Of a DNA stretch of 64,000 nucleotides, positions 25,601 to 40,275 are shown piece after piece. Numbering within the stretch: position 1 is the first letter of the stretch; every line of letters begins with the position of its first letter. Position numbers and translations under genes: made by a program. The notes under the pieces were generated by a model. That model worked only from the letters and a program-made list of their open reading frames with translations. It did not search any database and was not told where the DNA came from. Source of the DNA: Hypoxylon rubiginosum (Eukaryota > Ascomycota > Sordariomycetes > Xylariales > Hypoxylaceae); the NCBI GenBank assembly GCA_902806565.1, contig CADCXA010000062.1, positions 62,001 to 126,000 of the forward strand, in the 5' to 3' direction.

Positions 25601-28080
25601 TTTAATTATATTTTTTAAGTGTTTAGTGTTTTTATTTTAATTTTATATATTTAATGTTAAAAGTTTAAGTTTAATATAATATGTTTATTAAATATAATTT
25701 TATATAACGTGTTTTTTTATTATTAGTTTATTATTATATTTAATAGTTTTAATATTAAGTTGGTGTTATTTTTAAATAATTTTAAATATTTAGTTTAAAA
25801 TTTTAATAATTAAGTTTAAAGTATAATTTTTAAGATAAAAGTTTTAGGTTTATTTTATATATTTATTAGTAATTAATATTATATATTAATATTTTTAAAA
25901 GTTTATTTTTAAGTTATAAAAATTAATAGTTAAATATTTATTTAGTTTATTTAATTATTTATAATATTTATAATAATTAAGTTTTTTAGTTTTTTTATAG
26001 TTATATATATTATATTTTATTATAATAATTTAATTGGTTTTTTTAGTTAGGTTAAATTTTTTAATTTTTATTTTTTAAAAGTAATTAATTATATAATTAA
26101 AAGTTTTTAATTTTAAATAACTAAATTATAAATGTTATAATTTATTAATTATTATATTTAAAAGTTATTTTATTTAATTGTTAAACTTAATGTTTTTTAT
26201 ATAAAATAAGTAATTAGTAAAGTTTTTAAAAAGATTTTTTAAAATATATTAATTTTATTTATTAATAATAATGTATAAAATAAAATTATCTTTTTTTTAT
26301 AAGTAGTTATTTATATTTTTATAGTTTTATTAATATTTTATTTTTTTTAAAAGTTTTAATAATATTATATTATAAGTAAATTTTTTATAATATGTTATTT
26401 TTTATAATTATAAAAGTTTTATTTTTTTTAGATTTTTTAGATATATATTTATTTCTTTATATTTTTATATAAATATAACTAAGTTTTTTATAAAAATTAT
26501 ATTTTTAATATATATTATTTAATATAATAAAAATTAGTTAAGTTAATTAAAAATATAAATAATAATTTTTAAATTTAAAATTATTAAGTTTTTTAAAAAA
26601 TAAATATTAATTTTAAATATAGCTTATAAAGTTAAGAATGTTTTTTTTATTTTTTTAATTATTTAAACTAATTAATTTTTATTTTATATAAATAACTTTT
26701 TTTTTATTTTTTTAACTAATTTAGTAAATGTATTATTTTTAATTATTTTATATTTAATTATTTTTTTTATAATAAAATTTAAGGTTTAGTTTTTTAAAGT
26801 TTTATTTTTAATAATATATTAATAATTAAAAATCTTATAATAACTGTAATAAGTTAAATATAAAATATTAGTTTTTTATAAATAATTTATAAATATATCG
26901 CCTTGTTTTTTTTTAGTTAATTTAGTTTATTTATTTAAATTGTTTCGGTTTTATAATTTACCGTAACTTTTATTATTTTTACTTTATTTTAATTAATTAA
27001 AAAGTTTAAAAGTGGTGTTTTTTTTTTTTTTTAACTTGGTATTTAAATTTTTATTATAATTAAATTCTATATTATTAAATTAAGTAATAAATACTTTTTT
27101 TATAAAATAAAGTTATATAAAAATTAATTATAAGGATATATATTTATATAAAATAATTATTATATTTAAATAATTAAATATATTATTTTTAATTTTATTA
27201 ATATTTAATAATTTATAATTAATTATTTAGTTATTTAAAATATTATTAAGTGTAATTTTAAGGTTTTTTATTAATAATTAACTATTAGTAATATTTATAA
27301 AACTTTTTATTTTTATATTTATAATAGTTAATTTTTATTTAGTTATTTATATTTTAAAGTTTTTAAATATTTTTATTAGTTATTATATTATTTTTTTATA
27401 TTGTTTTTAAGTTTATAGTTTTAATTAATTATTATATATTTTATTAATAATAAACAGTTTTTTATATTATTTATATAAAGTGTTTATTAAATTAAAATAT
27501 ATATTTTAATAATTTAAAGATATAAAATTAATAATTTAATTTTTTAATTTTTTAATTGTTTATTAATAAGTTTAATAAATTTTATAATTATAATTATAAA
27601 AAGTTTAATTTTCCTTGTAAATAACTTTATTTTTTTTTATTATTTTTATTAAATTTATAAGTTTTTTATTTATTTTAATTTATTTTTTTGATTTTTATTT
27701 ATTATAATTTAAAAATTGTTATTTAATAAATTTTATATTATTTATTAAGTTTTTTTTAAATAGTTGTTAATGTTTAGTTGAAATAACTTTTTTAGTTATT
27801 TTAATTTTTTTATAAAATTAATATATTTTTAAAGTTTTAAATTAATAATTTTTATTTAAAATTTTTTATTTTATTGTTTTTAGTTAATTAAATTATTATA
27901 AAAAACCTTTTTTTTTATTGTTTTTAATATATTGTTTTTTTTATTATTAGTTAAATTTAAATTATAAAAAATTTTATTAATATAATTATTTTATAATTTT
28001 ATAGTTTTTAGTTAATTAAAGGTTACGTATTATTATTTATATATAGTTTTTTAATTTTTAAGTAAAATAAAACTTTTAAT

Positions 28081-28262
28081 TATTAAATAATATATATATT
28101 TAATTAAAAGGTTAATTATATTTATTAAGTATTTCTTTTTTAATTATACGTGTTTTTATAATCTTTTAAAATAGTTTTATAATAAGGTTATTACGGCTTT
28201 AATTGTTAGTTTATATATAGAATTTAAATAAATCCTTTAAAATAATTTTTTATTATTTAACA
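28081..28262. repeat. right LTR of copy 2
   Basis: 182 bp, left end mutated to TATTAAATAA, right end TTATTTAACA intact. Preceded by an A-rich run that may be a mutated polypurine tract. Confidence 0.85.
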
Positions 28263-29357
28263 AATAATAATAATATATTTAATTAAATTTAAAAAGTTAT
28301 TTATATTTTTTATTTTAAATATAATTTATTATATATATTAATTATTTTATATATTATTAATAATAATAAATTTTATTATTTATTATTTTATAAAATTTAT
28401 ATAATTATTATTAAAAATATTTAAAATAATATTAAAAATATATAGAAACTATATTTTTTTTATTTATTAATTAAACTATTTCTTATTTATTAATATTTTA
28501 AAATAATTTAATTAATACCAGGATTTATTATTTTTATATTTCTTATAAAAATTATATAAATATAAATTATATATTTAAATATTATAATTAATTTTAAATA
28601 TTATATATATATATTTATATTAATTATTTTTATTATAATTAATATATTATATTTAATGAATTTTTTTTAAAAACACTGGCCTTTTTTTTATAAAAATATA
28701 CTTAAATAATAAAAAAATATATATATTAATAACTTATTTAATTATATTAATTTTAAATTTAATTTTAACTATAATTATTATAATTTTATATTATAATTAA
28801 TAAAACTAAAAAACGGTTATATTATAATTAAAACTATAAATTTTTAGTTATTAACTAATTAAATATATATATATTTTATAAATAATTTATTAAACGTTAT
28901 TTATATTTTCTTTTTTAATTATATTTTCTTTTTTAATTATATATTCTTTTATTAAAATTTTTATTACGTTTAAAATAAGAATTATATTATTATTTATTTA
29001 AAGTTAAATTTTATTTAATATTATATATTTTTTAATTATTAATTAAATATTATAATATAAATATTAAAATATATATATTATTTTATAATTATTTTTTTTA
29101 TTTAACTTTTTATATTTTAATTAAACTTTTATTTACTTATTTTACTTAGGTTTTATTTACTAAAAAAATAATTAAGATATTTAATAATAATATTTTTTAT
29201 TAAAAATATTTTATTATTTTTTTTAAATATAAAAACTTTTATAATAAATAATTGATATAATAAATAATAACAGTAAAATAATTTTTTAATTTTAAAATAA
29301 AAATTATTAACATTAAAAAAGTTAGTTAAAAATATAACATTAATAAAATCTTATAAA

Positions 29358-29475
29358 ATATAAACGAAATTGAAAAAAAAATATAAGCGAAATTAAAAAA
29401 AAGAATATAAATAAAATTAAAAAAAAAATATTAGTAAAATTAAAAAAAAATGTAAATAAAGTTAAAAAAGAAAAT
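29358..29475. repeat. about 23-bp tandem repeat, 5 units
   Basis: Five degenerate units of roughly 23 bp, each with a TAARCGAAATT-like part followed by a run of A, drifting toward TAAATAAAATT across the array. Confidence 0.65.
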
Positions 29476-29626
29476 AATATTAAATATTTAAATAAACGCT
29501 TAGTTTATTTAACATATATTAAATAAATAAAACCTAATAATAATAATAATCTTAAATATTTTTTTTAAAAATATTATTATAAAAAATTAATATTTTTAAT
29601 ATATACTAAATAATTTAAATTTATTA

Positions 29627-29652
29627 GTAATAATAATAATAATAACAATAAA

Positions 29653-29689
<37 letters not shown>

Positions 29690-29690
29690 G
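29627..29690. repeat. AAT microsatellite
   Basis: About 20 AAT units with two single-base interruptions (a C near 29646 and an extra A near 29650). Confidence 0.85.
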
Positions 29691-32600
29691 TTTTAAATTT
29701 TTCTTTTTTAATAACTTAAATAATAATTTTTAGTTTAATTAAAAAAAAAAAACTAAGTTTAATTCTTTATATTTAAATATTAAAATTAAATTTATATTAT
29801 TTTATTCGCTTATTAATTTTAATTTTATTTTAAAGTTATTTATATTTATATTTAATTTAATAAATAATAATAATTAAAGTTTAAATTATTATAAAAATTA
29901 TTTTATTTTAATTATTTTTTATATAGTTTTTATTAATATTAGGTTTTTTATTAATATTAAGTTTTTTATTAATATTAATTTTAAAGTTAATTATAAAATT
30001 GTTTTTAAATATATTTATAATAATTATATTTATTAAAAAGTTTAATTTTTTTTTAATGTTTTATTTATAAAAAATTAAATTTCCTTTAATATATTATAAT
30101 TAAAAAAATTAGATTTTCTTTTATATATTATTTTTTTATATATATAATTTATAATATTTTTTAAGTAAATGTTTTTATAAAAATAATATTTTATAAAATA
30201 TATATATATAAATAAAAGGAAAATAGTTTAATAAATTAATTTATTATTTTATATATTACTTAATAAAAATTTTAAGTTAATATTTTTTTATATTTTTAAA
30301 ATATAAGATTTTTTTTTATATTATAATTTTATAATATAAAGTTAAAAATATTTAATTAAATAATTTTTATTTATTTAAAGCTTATTTTTAACACCGGTTA
30401 ATTTTATAATTATAATTTATTTAAAATTTTTATTCTTTTTATTATTTTATATATATTTTAAATTAATTTATTTTTAATATATAACATATATTTAATTACT
30501 ATATATTTTTTTAAATTGTTATTAAAATGTGATTTATATAATATTAATTTTAAATTATTTAATATTTTTTTTATTTGTTTAATTTAAATAATTATTTAAT
30601 TTAAACTTTTAGATTTTATAAACTTTTATAATTATTTTTAATTAATATTATTTAAGTTTATATAGTTTATAAGATTTTTTTTTAGTTTATAAGGAATATT
30701 TTTTAAGGGATTTTATTAATTTTAAAAGATTTTTTAGTTTTATTTTAATTTTTTTATATTATAAGAATAATATTTATAATAATTATTATTACTAAATTAA
30801 AAAAATAATTTTATAGTTTTATAAATTAAAATAATAATAATTAATACACCGGCTTTTATTTATTAAGTTTATTATTTTATAATATAAATTATTTTAATTC
30901 TTTTAAGTTTAATTAAAAAGAAATATTAATTTTAAATTAAAATAAGTTAAATTATTTTTTAGTTTTATTTTATACACCTAAGATTTTTTATTATATTAAT
31001 AAAAATAATAATTATTTTATATTAAAAAATAATAAAGATTTAATTAAATATATATAATAAGTTTTAATTAAAATTAAAAAAATAAAAATAAGTAATATTA
31101 TAGTTTTAATATTTAATAATTTATATATATATTAAATTTTATTGTTTTTTTAAATAAGTATTTTATTAATAATTTAATAATTTATTATTAAATAAACTTT
31201 TTTTTATTAAATATATAATATAAAAACCAAGTTTATTATTATAAAAAAATTAAATTAAATAAAACGTTAATTATTAATTATAAAAACAAGTTTATATTAA
31301 TTTTCTTTAATTAATTTAAAAATTTTAATTATTATTAGTTACTTATATATAAATATATAATATTATTTTATTTTTAAAGTAAAATTATATTAATTATAAA
31401 ATAAATAATAATAAATTTTAATATTATATTATTTTACTTAATTATTTTAATAGTATATATATTAGTTATTATTATAATAATACCGGAAATAAATGCTTTT
31501 ATTAATTTAATATATAATATATAAATATTAATAAATTTAAATAATAATAATTAATTTTTCTAGTAATTATTAATAAATATATTAAAATAAATAATATACT
31601 AGTTAATGTTTTTATATTAATTTTAATTTCTTTTTAATATAACTTTCTATTATTAATAATTAAAAAAAATGTAAAATTTATAATAAAATAAAAGTTAATT
31701 AACACTTATTTATTTAAAATAATTAAAATAATTTATAATTTATTACTTTAATTATTTAATATAATAAAAAAAATAAAATAATTAAAATATAACAGGATTT
31801 TTTATTTTAAAAAATAAAAATAAATTAAATAATTAATTAAAAATATTTTATATATATATTAAATATAATATTATTTATAATATTTTTTTTTAATTATTTA
31901 TTAATTTCCATAAAACTTTAAAATATATAATATTTAATAACTTATTAAATTTTACTTTTAGTGTTTTTAAAACTTTTAATTTTTAAATATACTTAATTTT
32001 TAATATAATTATATAAAATTATTTATATATAAATATAAAAATGTTTTAATTAATATTAATTATATTAAAAAATTATTTTTATAACTTATTTATAATTATA
32101 ATAAAATAAACTAATATTAAAAATTATTATTTAAATTATATAAATAACTGATTTTTATTATTTTAAATTAATTTAATTTTTAATAAAATATATTTTATTT
32201 TATTAAATAATTTACTAAAAATTTTCACTTTTATATTATATTTATTAAACTAAGTTATAATTATTTAAATATTATTATAAAGGTTTTAATTAAAATCTAA
32301 ATTACGTAATATTATAATAAAAAAATTAATTCTTAATTTTAATTTAATTAATAGTATTTTTCCTAGTTATAAAATTTAAATTATTTTGATTAGTGTTTTT
32401 TTAATTTATTAGTTGTTTATTTTAATAAACTTATTTATTAAAAAATATTTTTATTTTTTTTTAAAAATATTAAATAATAAGTTATTATTAATTTTTTATA
32501 TAAATATATTATACGTAGATAAAATAAATTTAAAAATAAAAACGTTTAAATTATATAATATATTATCTAGGACTTTTTTTAAATAAATATAATCATAGAA

Positions 32601-35600
32601 ATTTTTAATATTATTAAATATTTTTATTATATTAAGTAATAATATTAGTTTATTAGTTTTAAAATTATAAAAAATTATTTAAAACTATTATAAAAACTTT
32701 ATATTTTTTATATTATTTTATTAAACTTTTATATTTTTTATTAAATATAGTTTTTAAAATTTAAACTATAAAAATAAATTTTATAAATAAGTGTTAATAA
32801 TTTATAATTTTAATTTTTTTTTAATTATAAGTAAAATTTATATAAAGTTTTTTTTAAATAAAATAAACATTTTATTAAATAAAAATTAATCTTTTTATAT
32901 ATTATATAATATTTTATAAATTACTTTAAATATATATTTATATTATATAATAACTTTATTTTAAATAATTAATAACATTTATTAAAAAAGATTTATTTTT
33001 ATTAATTTCTTTTAAATATTATATATTAAATTATTATTTAAAATAATAAAAATTCTAAATTACAAATAAATGGTTTTTCCGCTAAATAATAAAAATGTTA
33101 TAATATTAAATAAAATTATATATAATATAAATTTTTTTTTAATTAATAATAATAATAAAATGTTAAATATAAAAAGGTTTTTTTAGTTTTAATTAAATTT
33201 TATAAATAAAAATATATAAAAAAAAAGGTTTATTTAATAATTATTATAATAATATTATATATAATATATTAATTATTATTTAACATTAAAAACGCTTTAT
33301 TATATAAACTTATTTTAATATTATAATTATAATTTAACTTTTTTTTAAATAAATAATTAATATAAACCTTTTTTTAATTAAATTAAAATAAAAAAAAGCT
33401 TATTTCGCTTTAATTTTTTAAGTTTATAATAGTTATTTTAATTAAATATAAATTATAATTTAAATAAATAGTTTTAATTAAATTAAATAAATTTTATATT
33501 TTATTAAATATTTATATTAAATTATTATATATAGATTTTTAAAATTTATTTTAAATATAAATTAAATTTTAAATGTTATTTTTTTATAAAATATACGTAA
33601 AAACAACTTTTAATTAACTGTTAGTTAAAAATACTTACGTTTTTTTAAAGAAATTCTTTTAATAGTTATTATTTTTTAAAAAACTTTAAATTTAATAAAT
33701 ATCTTAAAATATTAAGTATTAAATATTATTATATTTTATTAAATTAAGTTAACTTTTAGTTTTAAAAATTAAAATAAAAAGTATTTATAAATAAAATTTT
33801 TTATTAGTTTTTAAATAAATAAAATATATTTAACTAAGTTTTTTTATTATTTTTCGTTTATATTTTATTTATTTTTTTCTTATATATTATTAAAATAAAT
33901 ATAAAAAGTTTTAATATAAAATATTTTAATTATTTTTATGGATTTTATTATATTTAAATTATATTATAAAAGTTATATAATTTTATTTTAAAGTTTTTAT
34001 TATTAACTTAAAGTTATTTTTAATATAGTATTTTTTTTTTTTTTTTTTAAATGGATAATTAAAAGTTAAATAAATAAATATATATTATAAACTAGAAATT
34101 TTAAAAAGCAATATATTAATTTATATAATTTAATAAAATAACTATATAAATATTTATTAATTTTATTATAAAGTTAATTTTAATTTTAATTTTATTATAA
34201 TAACGTTTTTTTTAATGTAAATAAATTATAATTTAATTATTATTTTTATAAATATATTTATAAATATATTTAATTGTTTTTATAATAATATAAACTTTAA
34301 TATTAATATACGTTTAATATTTCTAGCTAAAAAAAAAGTTATATAATATTATTTAATTATTATTTTATTTTATTAGTTTTAAATAGTTTAAGATTTTAAT
34401 ATATAATTTTTATTTATATATTAAATATCCATTTAATTTAATTATAGTTTTAAAATAAAATAATTTTAAAAAGTTTTTAAAATAATAATTTTTAATTATA
34501 TAAAATAACTTTAAATTCACCACATTATAAAATTTATATATTATATTAGATAATATTATTTATTATAAAATATTATTTAAATTAATATTAGTTTTTAAAA
34601 TTTTAGTTTATATAATATAATTAATATTTATAAATTTTATAAATTAATTACAGTTTAATAATAATAAAAAAATTAAGTAATATATATAAAACAAGTTTTT
34701 TTTTTAATATTTAATTATTTAAATTATATTACGGTATTTATTAAAATAGTTTTTTTTTATAATATTATTTAAAATAGTTTTTTTTTATAATATTATTTAA
34801 AAGTGTTTCTTATTTTTAATTAAAAATATAAATATTAATATTAAATTAATTATTTATAGTTTAATTTAAAAAAAGCTTATTTTTTATTTTTAATTAATTT
34901 AAATTAATGATAAAAATAATAAAAAGGGTTAATTAATTTAAATAATAAATAATAATTATCAAGTTTTAATAACAATAAGATATAAATTTTTTATTATTAA
35001 TAAATAAAAATAACAAATATATATTATAATTAATATTAGTTAAATTAACGTTTTTAATTAAAATAATATTATAAAAATTATTTTAAAAGGTTTTTTATAA
35101 ATTATTTTATTTATATTTTAGTTATTTTAAAGTAATTTATTTTATAATAATTTAAATATTAATTAAATATTATTAAAAAAATCAACTAAATATAAATAAA
35201 ATTAATATTTTTTATTTATAATTATATAAATAGTATTAAAAATATTATTATAAAAATAAATTTTTTTTTTTATAATTCTTACCGTGAAATTATATATTTA
35301 AATTATAATTAATTTTTTTATATAGTTATATTAATATATAAACAAGTAATATATATATTAAATAACTTATAAAAATATATATATAAAAGAATAACATTTT
35401 TTTTATAACGGTTTATTTAATTAAAATAATTTTTTTTTATTATTAGTTTTTTTTTATAATATCTAAGATAATACTAGTAATATTTTTAATTTTTAAAAGG
35501 TTTTTATATTATTAATTTACATTTTTCTTAAAGATTATATTTAAATTAAGTTTTAATATAAATTAAATTATAAAATTATTTATATTTAAGTTTTTTAAAT

Positions 35601-38329
35601 TATCCGTAGCTTTTTATATTTATTTTTAAGTTATAATATACTTTTTAATATATAAATTATTTATATAGATTTTTTTAAAAAATTATATTAAAATATCTAG
35701 GTTTAAATTATTATTATTAACAGTAAATTAATATTAAATAATTAGTTATAAATTATAAAAATATAGTTAAATATATTTAAATTGTTTATTTTACGTTATT
35801 TTTAAAAAGCTGGTTATATAATATAAAACCTTTTAAATTTAAAAATAACTAGGATTTAAACTATTAATATTATAATTAATAAGTTTATATAAAATAAATA
35901 TAAAAGAAAAAATAAAATTAAACTACTGGATATTTTTTTAAAACTTTTAAGTTTTTAAGTTAAAACCGATTAATAATAATTATAAAAACTTAAGAAATTT
36001 ATAAATTTTTATTAGTTATATAATTTTATTTTTATAATAAAACGTAAAGATTTTATTTTCTTTTATTTATTTTTAAAACGTTTATTAAATTAATAAAATA
36101 TATTATAAAAATTATATTATTTATTTATAACGTTAATATTATAAATATTTATTTATAAAAGTTTATTATTATATAATTAAATTTTATAATATTTAGTAAA
36201 ATTTAGTTGTTTTTTATAATAAAAATGTAAGGAATATAATAAATAATTTTATTTTAAAAATTGTTAGTTTAAAATTTAAAATAATTATAAAAAATTTTAA
36301 AACCCGAATTATTACTGTTTAATTACTTTGTTTTTTTTAGTTTTAGATTTTTAAAAATATTTAAATTAATAAAATATATTTAAATTAATTTTACTTAATA
36401 GTTAATGTTATTTTAAAATATAATATAAATGATAAATATAATAAAAATTTTTTATATAAAAATTAAAAGTTATTTTAAATAATATATAAATTTTCTTATA
36501 TTTAATGTAAATTTTAATAAATTTATATATATTTATTATATAAAAATAAAATATAAATAAATAGTATATAATTATAATAAGCTGGTTTTAAATAATAATA
36601 AACTTTAAAAAAACTTGGTTATATATTAAAATATAATAATGTTTATATATTAAAAATAAATAAAATAATAGTAATTAAAAAAAATATTTAATATTAATTA
36701 AAACTAGAAAATATAAATAAGAAATTTAAATAAAAAATAAAAAAACTTATAAATAAAAAAAAATATATATAAAACTTATTTTTTTTTAGGTTAATATTTT
36801 TAAAACACGTTTAATATATTTTATTATAATATATTTTATTATATAAAAAACAAATAAAATAAAAAGTTTTAAAAAAATAAATATATATTAAAATTATTTA
36901 AGTATTTAAATTATATATTAATATATTATTAATTTTTCTTAGATTTTATTAAAAATAATTTAATATTATTAAAATATAATAACTAAAATTAAATATAAAT
37001 ATATTTTATTTTAATTTTTATTTTAATATATTTAATGTTATTAACTTTTATTTAATTTTATATTTAATATTTTTAAGTTTTAAAAAAAAGCTAAACATTT
37101 TATTAAACCTTAATAAAATAAATATTAATATAAGTTTTAATAAAAAGTTTAAATTATTATTTATTATAATTAAACTAGTTAATATTAATAATAATAAAAA
37201 GTTACTTTTTTTAAAAACTGTAAATAAAAAAAGTAAATTATTTAATAAATTTATAAAAATAAAAGCTTTTTTATTTATAAATATAACTAAGAATAATATT
37301 AATTTATAAAAATTATCCTTTTAATAAAACCATTTTTAATATAGTTTATTAAAATTTTAAAAAAAATGAAAAAATAAGTTTTATTTTTATAATAATAAGT
37401 TTTTATTAATTAAAAAAAAGAAAAACAATTATAATATAAGGTGGTTTTTTATAAAAAAAGTGTTAAAAATCCATTAAAAAAATTATTAATATTATAAAAA
37501 ACTTATATATATAACTAAAAATATTTATTATTAATAAAAACCTTAAAATATTATAATTTTATAAAACAATTATTTATATTATTTAATAAATAATTATTAA
37601 AACCTTAATTTAAAAAATAATAATTAAAAGTAATTTTTATAGAAAATTTATATAAAAAAGATAGGAAAAAATCTAGGATTAAATAATAAAAAAATAATTT
37701 TATAATTTTAAAAAATATAAACTAATATATTAACTTTATTTATTATTATTATTATTATTATTTTTAGTTTAATATTATTAATAAATAATTATTTTTTATT
37801 AGTTTAAAATATAAAATTATTTAATGGATTTAGTTTTTAAATAAATTTAATAAATATATATATATTTTTAAAAAAGTAAATTATAATAAATAAAAAAGTT
37901 ATAATAATAATATATTAACTGTTAAAATAAAAAATAATTATAATATTAAAAATAAAAAAAAATATTTATATATTTTAAATTTAAAGAATTTTTATAATTA
38001 GGTTTTAATATTAAAAAATGTTTATTTTATTATATAGTTTAATAAATTAAATAAATGTTTATTATAAATGTTAAAAGTTAAATTATAATTAAGTAAGAAT
38101 AAAATTTTTTTTTTAAATATAATAAGAATAAAAATTTTAAAAAAAAAAAAAAAAATATATATATATAAAAATAAAAAAATAAGTTTAATTTTTTATTATA
38201 TATAAATATAAACGTAAGTTAATGTTTTATTATTAATATAATATAAGATATTTAAAAGATATTTATAGTTAAAAATTTAAATTAATATAAATAATTTATT
38301 TTTAAATTAATATATTTTATTTTTAAAAG

Positions 38330-39250
38330 TTTAATTAATTATAAATTGTTTATTTTTTAAATATAATTAATTAAATTTTACTAAATATATTTATTATTTT
38401 TAAAGGTTTTAATAATTATAAACTATTTATTTTTTAAATGTATTTAATTAAATTTAATTAAATATATTTAAATTAAAATTAAAATTTAAATGTTTTTTTA
38501 TAAGTTTTATAAATATAATAAAAAAAATTTTAAATTAATTAAATAATAAAAATAATAATTACTTATTTATTTTTTAATTATAATTAGTTAAATTTAATTA
38601 ATTATATTTAAAGTTAATTAAAAAATTAATACTTTTTTATAAAGTTTATAAATATAATTAAAAAAATAATAAATTAATTAAATAACTAAAAATTAAATAA
38701 ATAAAAATTATATATTTTTTAATTATATTTAACTAAATTTAATTAATTATATTTAAAGTTAATTAAAAAATTAATGTTTTTTTATAAAGCTTATAAATAT
38801 AATAAAGAAATTATAAGTTAATTAAATAATTAAAAATTTAATTATTTATTTTATAAATATATTTAGTTAAATTTAATTAAATTTATTTAAAAATATTTTA
38901 AATATATTAAGATTTTATTTTATATATTTATATATTTTTTATATATATTTAATTAAATTTAATTAAATATATTTAAAAATAATAATTAAAATATATTAAG
39001 ATATTTTTTTATAAATATATATATTTTTTTAAATATATTTAATTAAGTTTAATTAAGTTTATTTATATTATAATTAAAAAATTAAGCTACTTTTTATAAA
39101 TTTTATAAATATTATTAAAAAAATTATAAATTAATTAAATAATTAATAATAAAGTTATTTAGTTTTTTAATTTTTAAATATATTTAATTAAAATTAAATA
39201 AATAGTTTTAAATAATTTAAATGTTTTTTTATAAGTTTTATTAATAATAT
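38330..39250. repeat. degenerate tandem array, about 130-145-bp units
   Basis: A module containing AAATTTAATTAA, a TTTTTTATAA-rich part, a TTATAAATAT part and TTAATTAAATAA recurs about six times. Two neighbouring modules are 145 bp apart, measured at AAGTTAATTAAAAAATTAAT (38611 and 38756). It lies at the right end of the large A/T block. Confidence 0.55.
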
Positions 39251-39401
39251 AAGTTAATTAAATATTATAAATAAATAATTATAAAAATAATAATTAATAA
39301 TATAATTTAAAATATTATAAATTTTATAAAACTTATTTAATTTTAATTAAAAAAAAAGAAATTATATTATAAGTTTATATAATATTATATTTATTAAAAT
39401 A

Positions 39402-39595
39402 AAAATTATAATTAAAAGTTAAATTTATTATATTTTTTTATATTATATATAAAATTTATATTAATTAACTAATTATATTTTAATATATATTTTTAAAAAA
39501 AAAATTATAATTAAAAGTTAAATTTATTATATTTTTTTATATTATATTAATATTTATATTAATTAGTTAGTTATATTTTAACGTATATTTAATAA
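39402..39595. repeat. 99-bp tandem duplication
   Basis: Two adjacent copies, starting with AAAATTATAATTAAAAGTT at 39402 and 39501, similar over most of their length. Confidence 0.65.
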
Positions 39596-39840
39596 ATTTT
39601 TTATAAAATTAATTAATTTATTTTATTATAATTTAAAAAAATTAATAATTAATATAATTTAATAAAACTTATTTTACGTAACTTTTTTATATTATTTATA
39701 TTTTTATAGATTTTATTATAATAAAATTATAAAAAAAAATATTAAAAAATATAAAATAATTTTAAATATATAATTAGTTAGTGAAATTATAATAATATTA
39801 ATAAAATAAAAAAAAGTTAATTAAATAATTTTAAGTATCT

Positions 39841-40275
39841 TATAGTTTACTTTAATTGTGGCGGTATTAATAAAATAAAAAAAAGTTAAGTTATTTTTTG
39901 CTTATATAATCATAGCATAATTTCTTAGTACTATAGTGTTACGGAATTATTTTATGCCGGCCTGGAAACCTCACTCATCTACTTGACAAGGTCTTATTTG
40001 ACATTAACTATGCTTAAATGCAACTATAACTGTTCTTGGAAGTCACTATAACTTAGTTGAAAACTATCTATTGTTTTCGTCTCTCGCCTTGGCTATGCCC
40101 TGTCACACCAGACCCGAAGTATCACCTTTTTGCGAACAGAATCGCGACTCTAGGGCTTCACAAATAGCTGTTGATGGCACAGCTAGTCATAATGCTCTGT
40201 TCTATCAAGATGACAGGGACAGGACTTTCAGGTCAGATAAGATGGAGCCGTCAAAAGTCAACTACATACATGCAT
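39841..40275. other. transition from A/T block to gene island
   Basis: Composition returns to normal between about 39,840 and 39,960. The rest is the 3' flank of the decarboxylase gene. A short plus-strand ORF here lacks support. Confidence 0.5.

Larger units (their letters stand above)
22457..28262. mobile_element. LTR retrotransposon copy 2, RIP-inactivated
   Basis: A 5806-bp element in the same orientation as copy 1, with 182-bp LTRs at 22457-22638 and 28081-28262 and flanking 5-bp repeats AATAA (22452-22456 and 28263-28267). The flanking match is less decisive here because the surroundings are A/T-rich. It is collinear with copy 1 apart from about 45 extra bases near 23789-23834. No coding frame survives. 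Relative to copy 1 it mostly keeps G and has T in place of C. Confidence 0.85.
14105..39840. repeat. 25.7-kb A/T-rich RIP-mutated block
   Basis: Nearly all C and G have been lost over the whole stretch, with sharp edges to normal DNA on both sides, and no coding frame of note survives. Loss of C and G in repeated DNA is the signature of repeat-induced point mutation in ascomycetes. Two related LTR elements and several tandem arrays are recognisable inside and are listed separately. The stretches 20048-22451 and 28268-38330 hold further unclassified A/T-rich sequence in which I can identify no element type. Such blocks are usually heterochromatic; a centromeric role is possible but unsupported here. 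Confidence 0.9.

Noticed and set aside
37738..37764. TAT microsatellite run
   Set aside because: Short and expected by chance in nearly pure A/T sequence.
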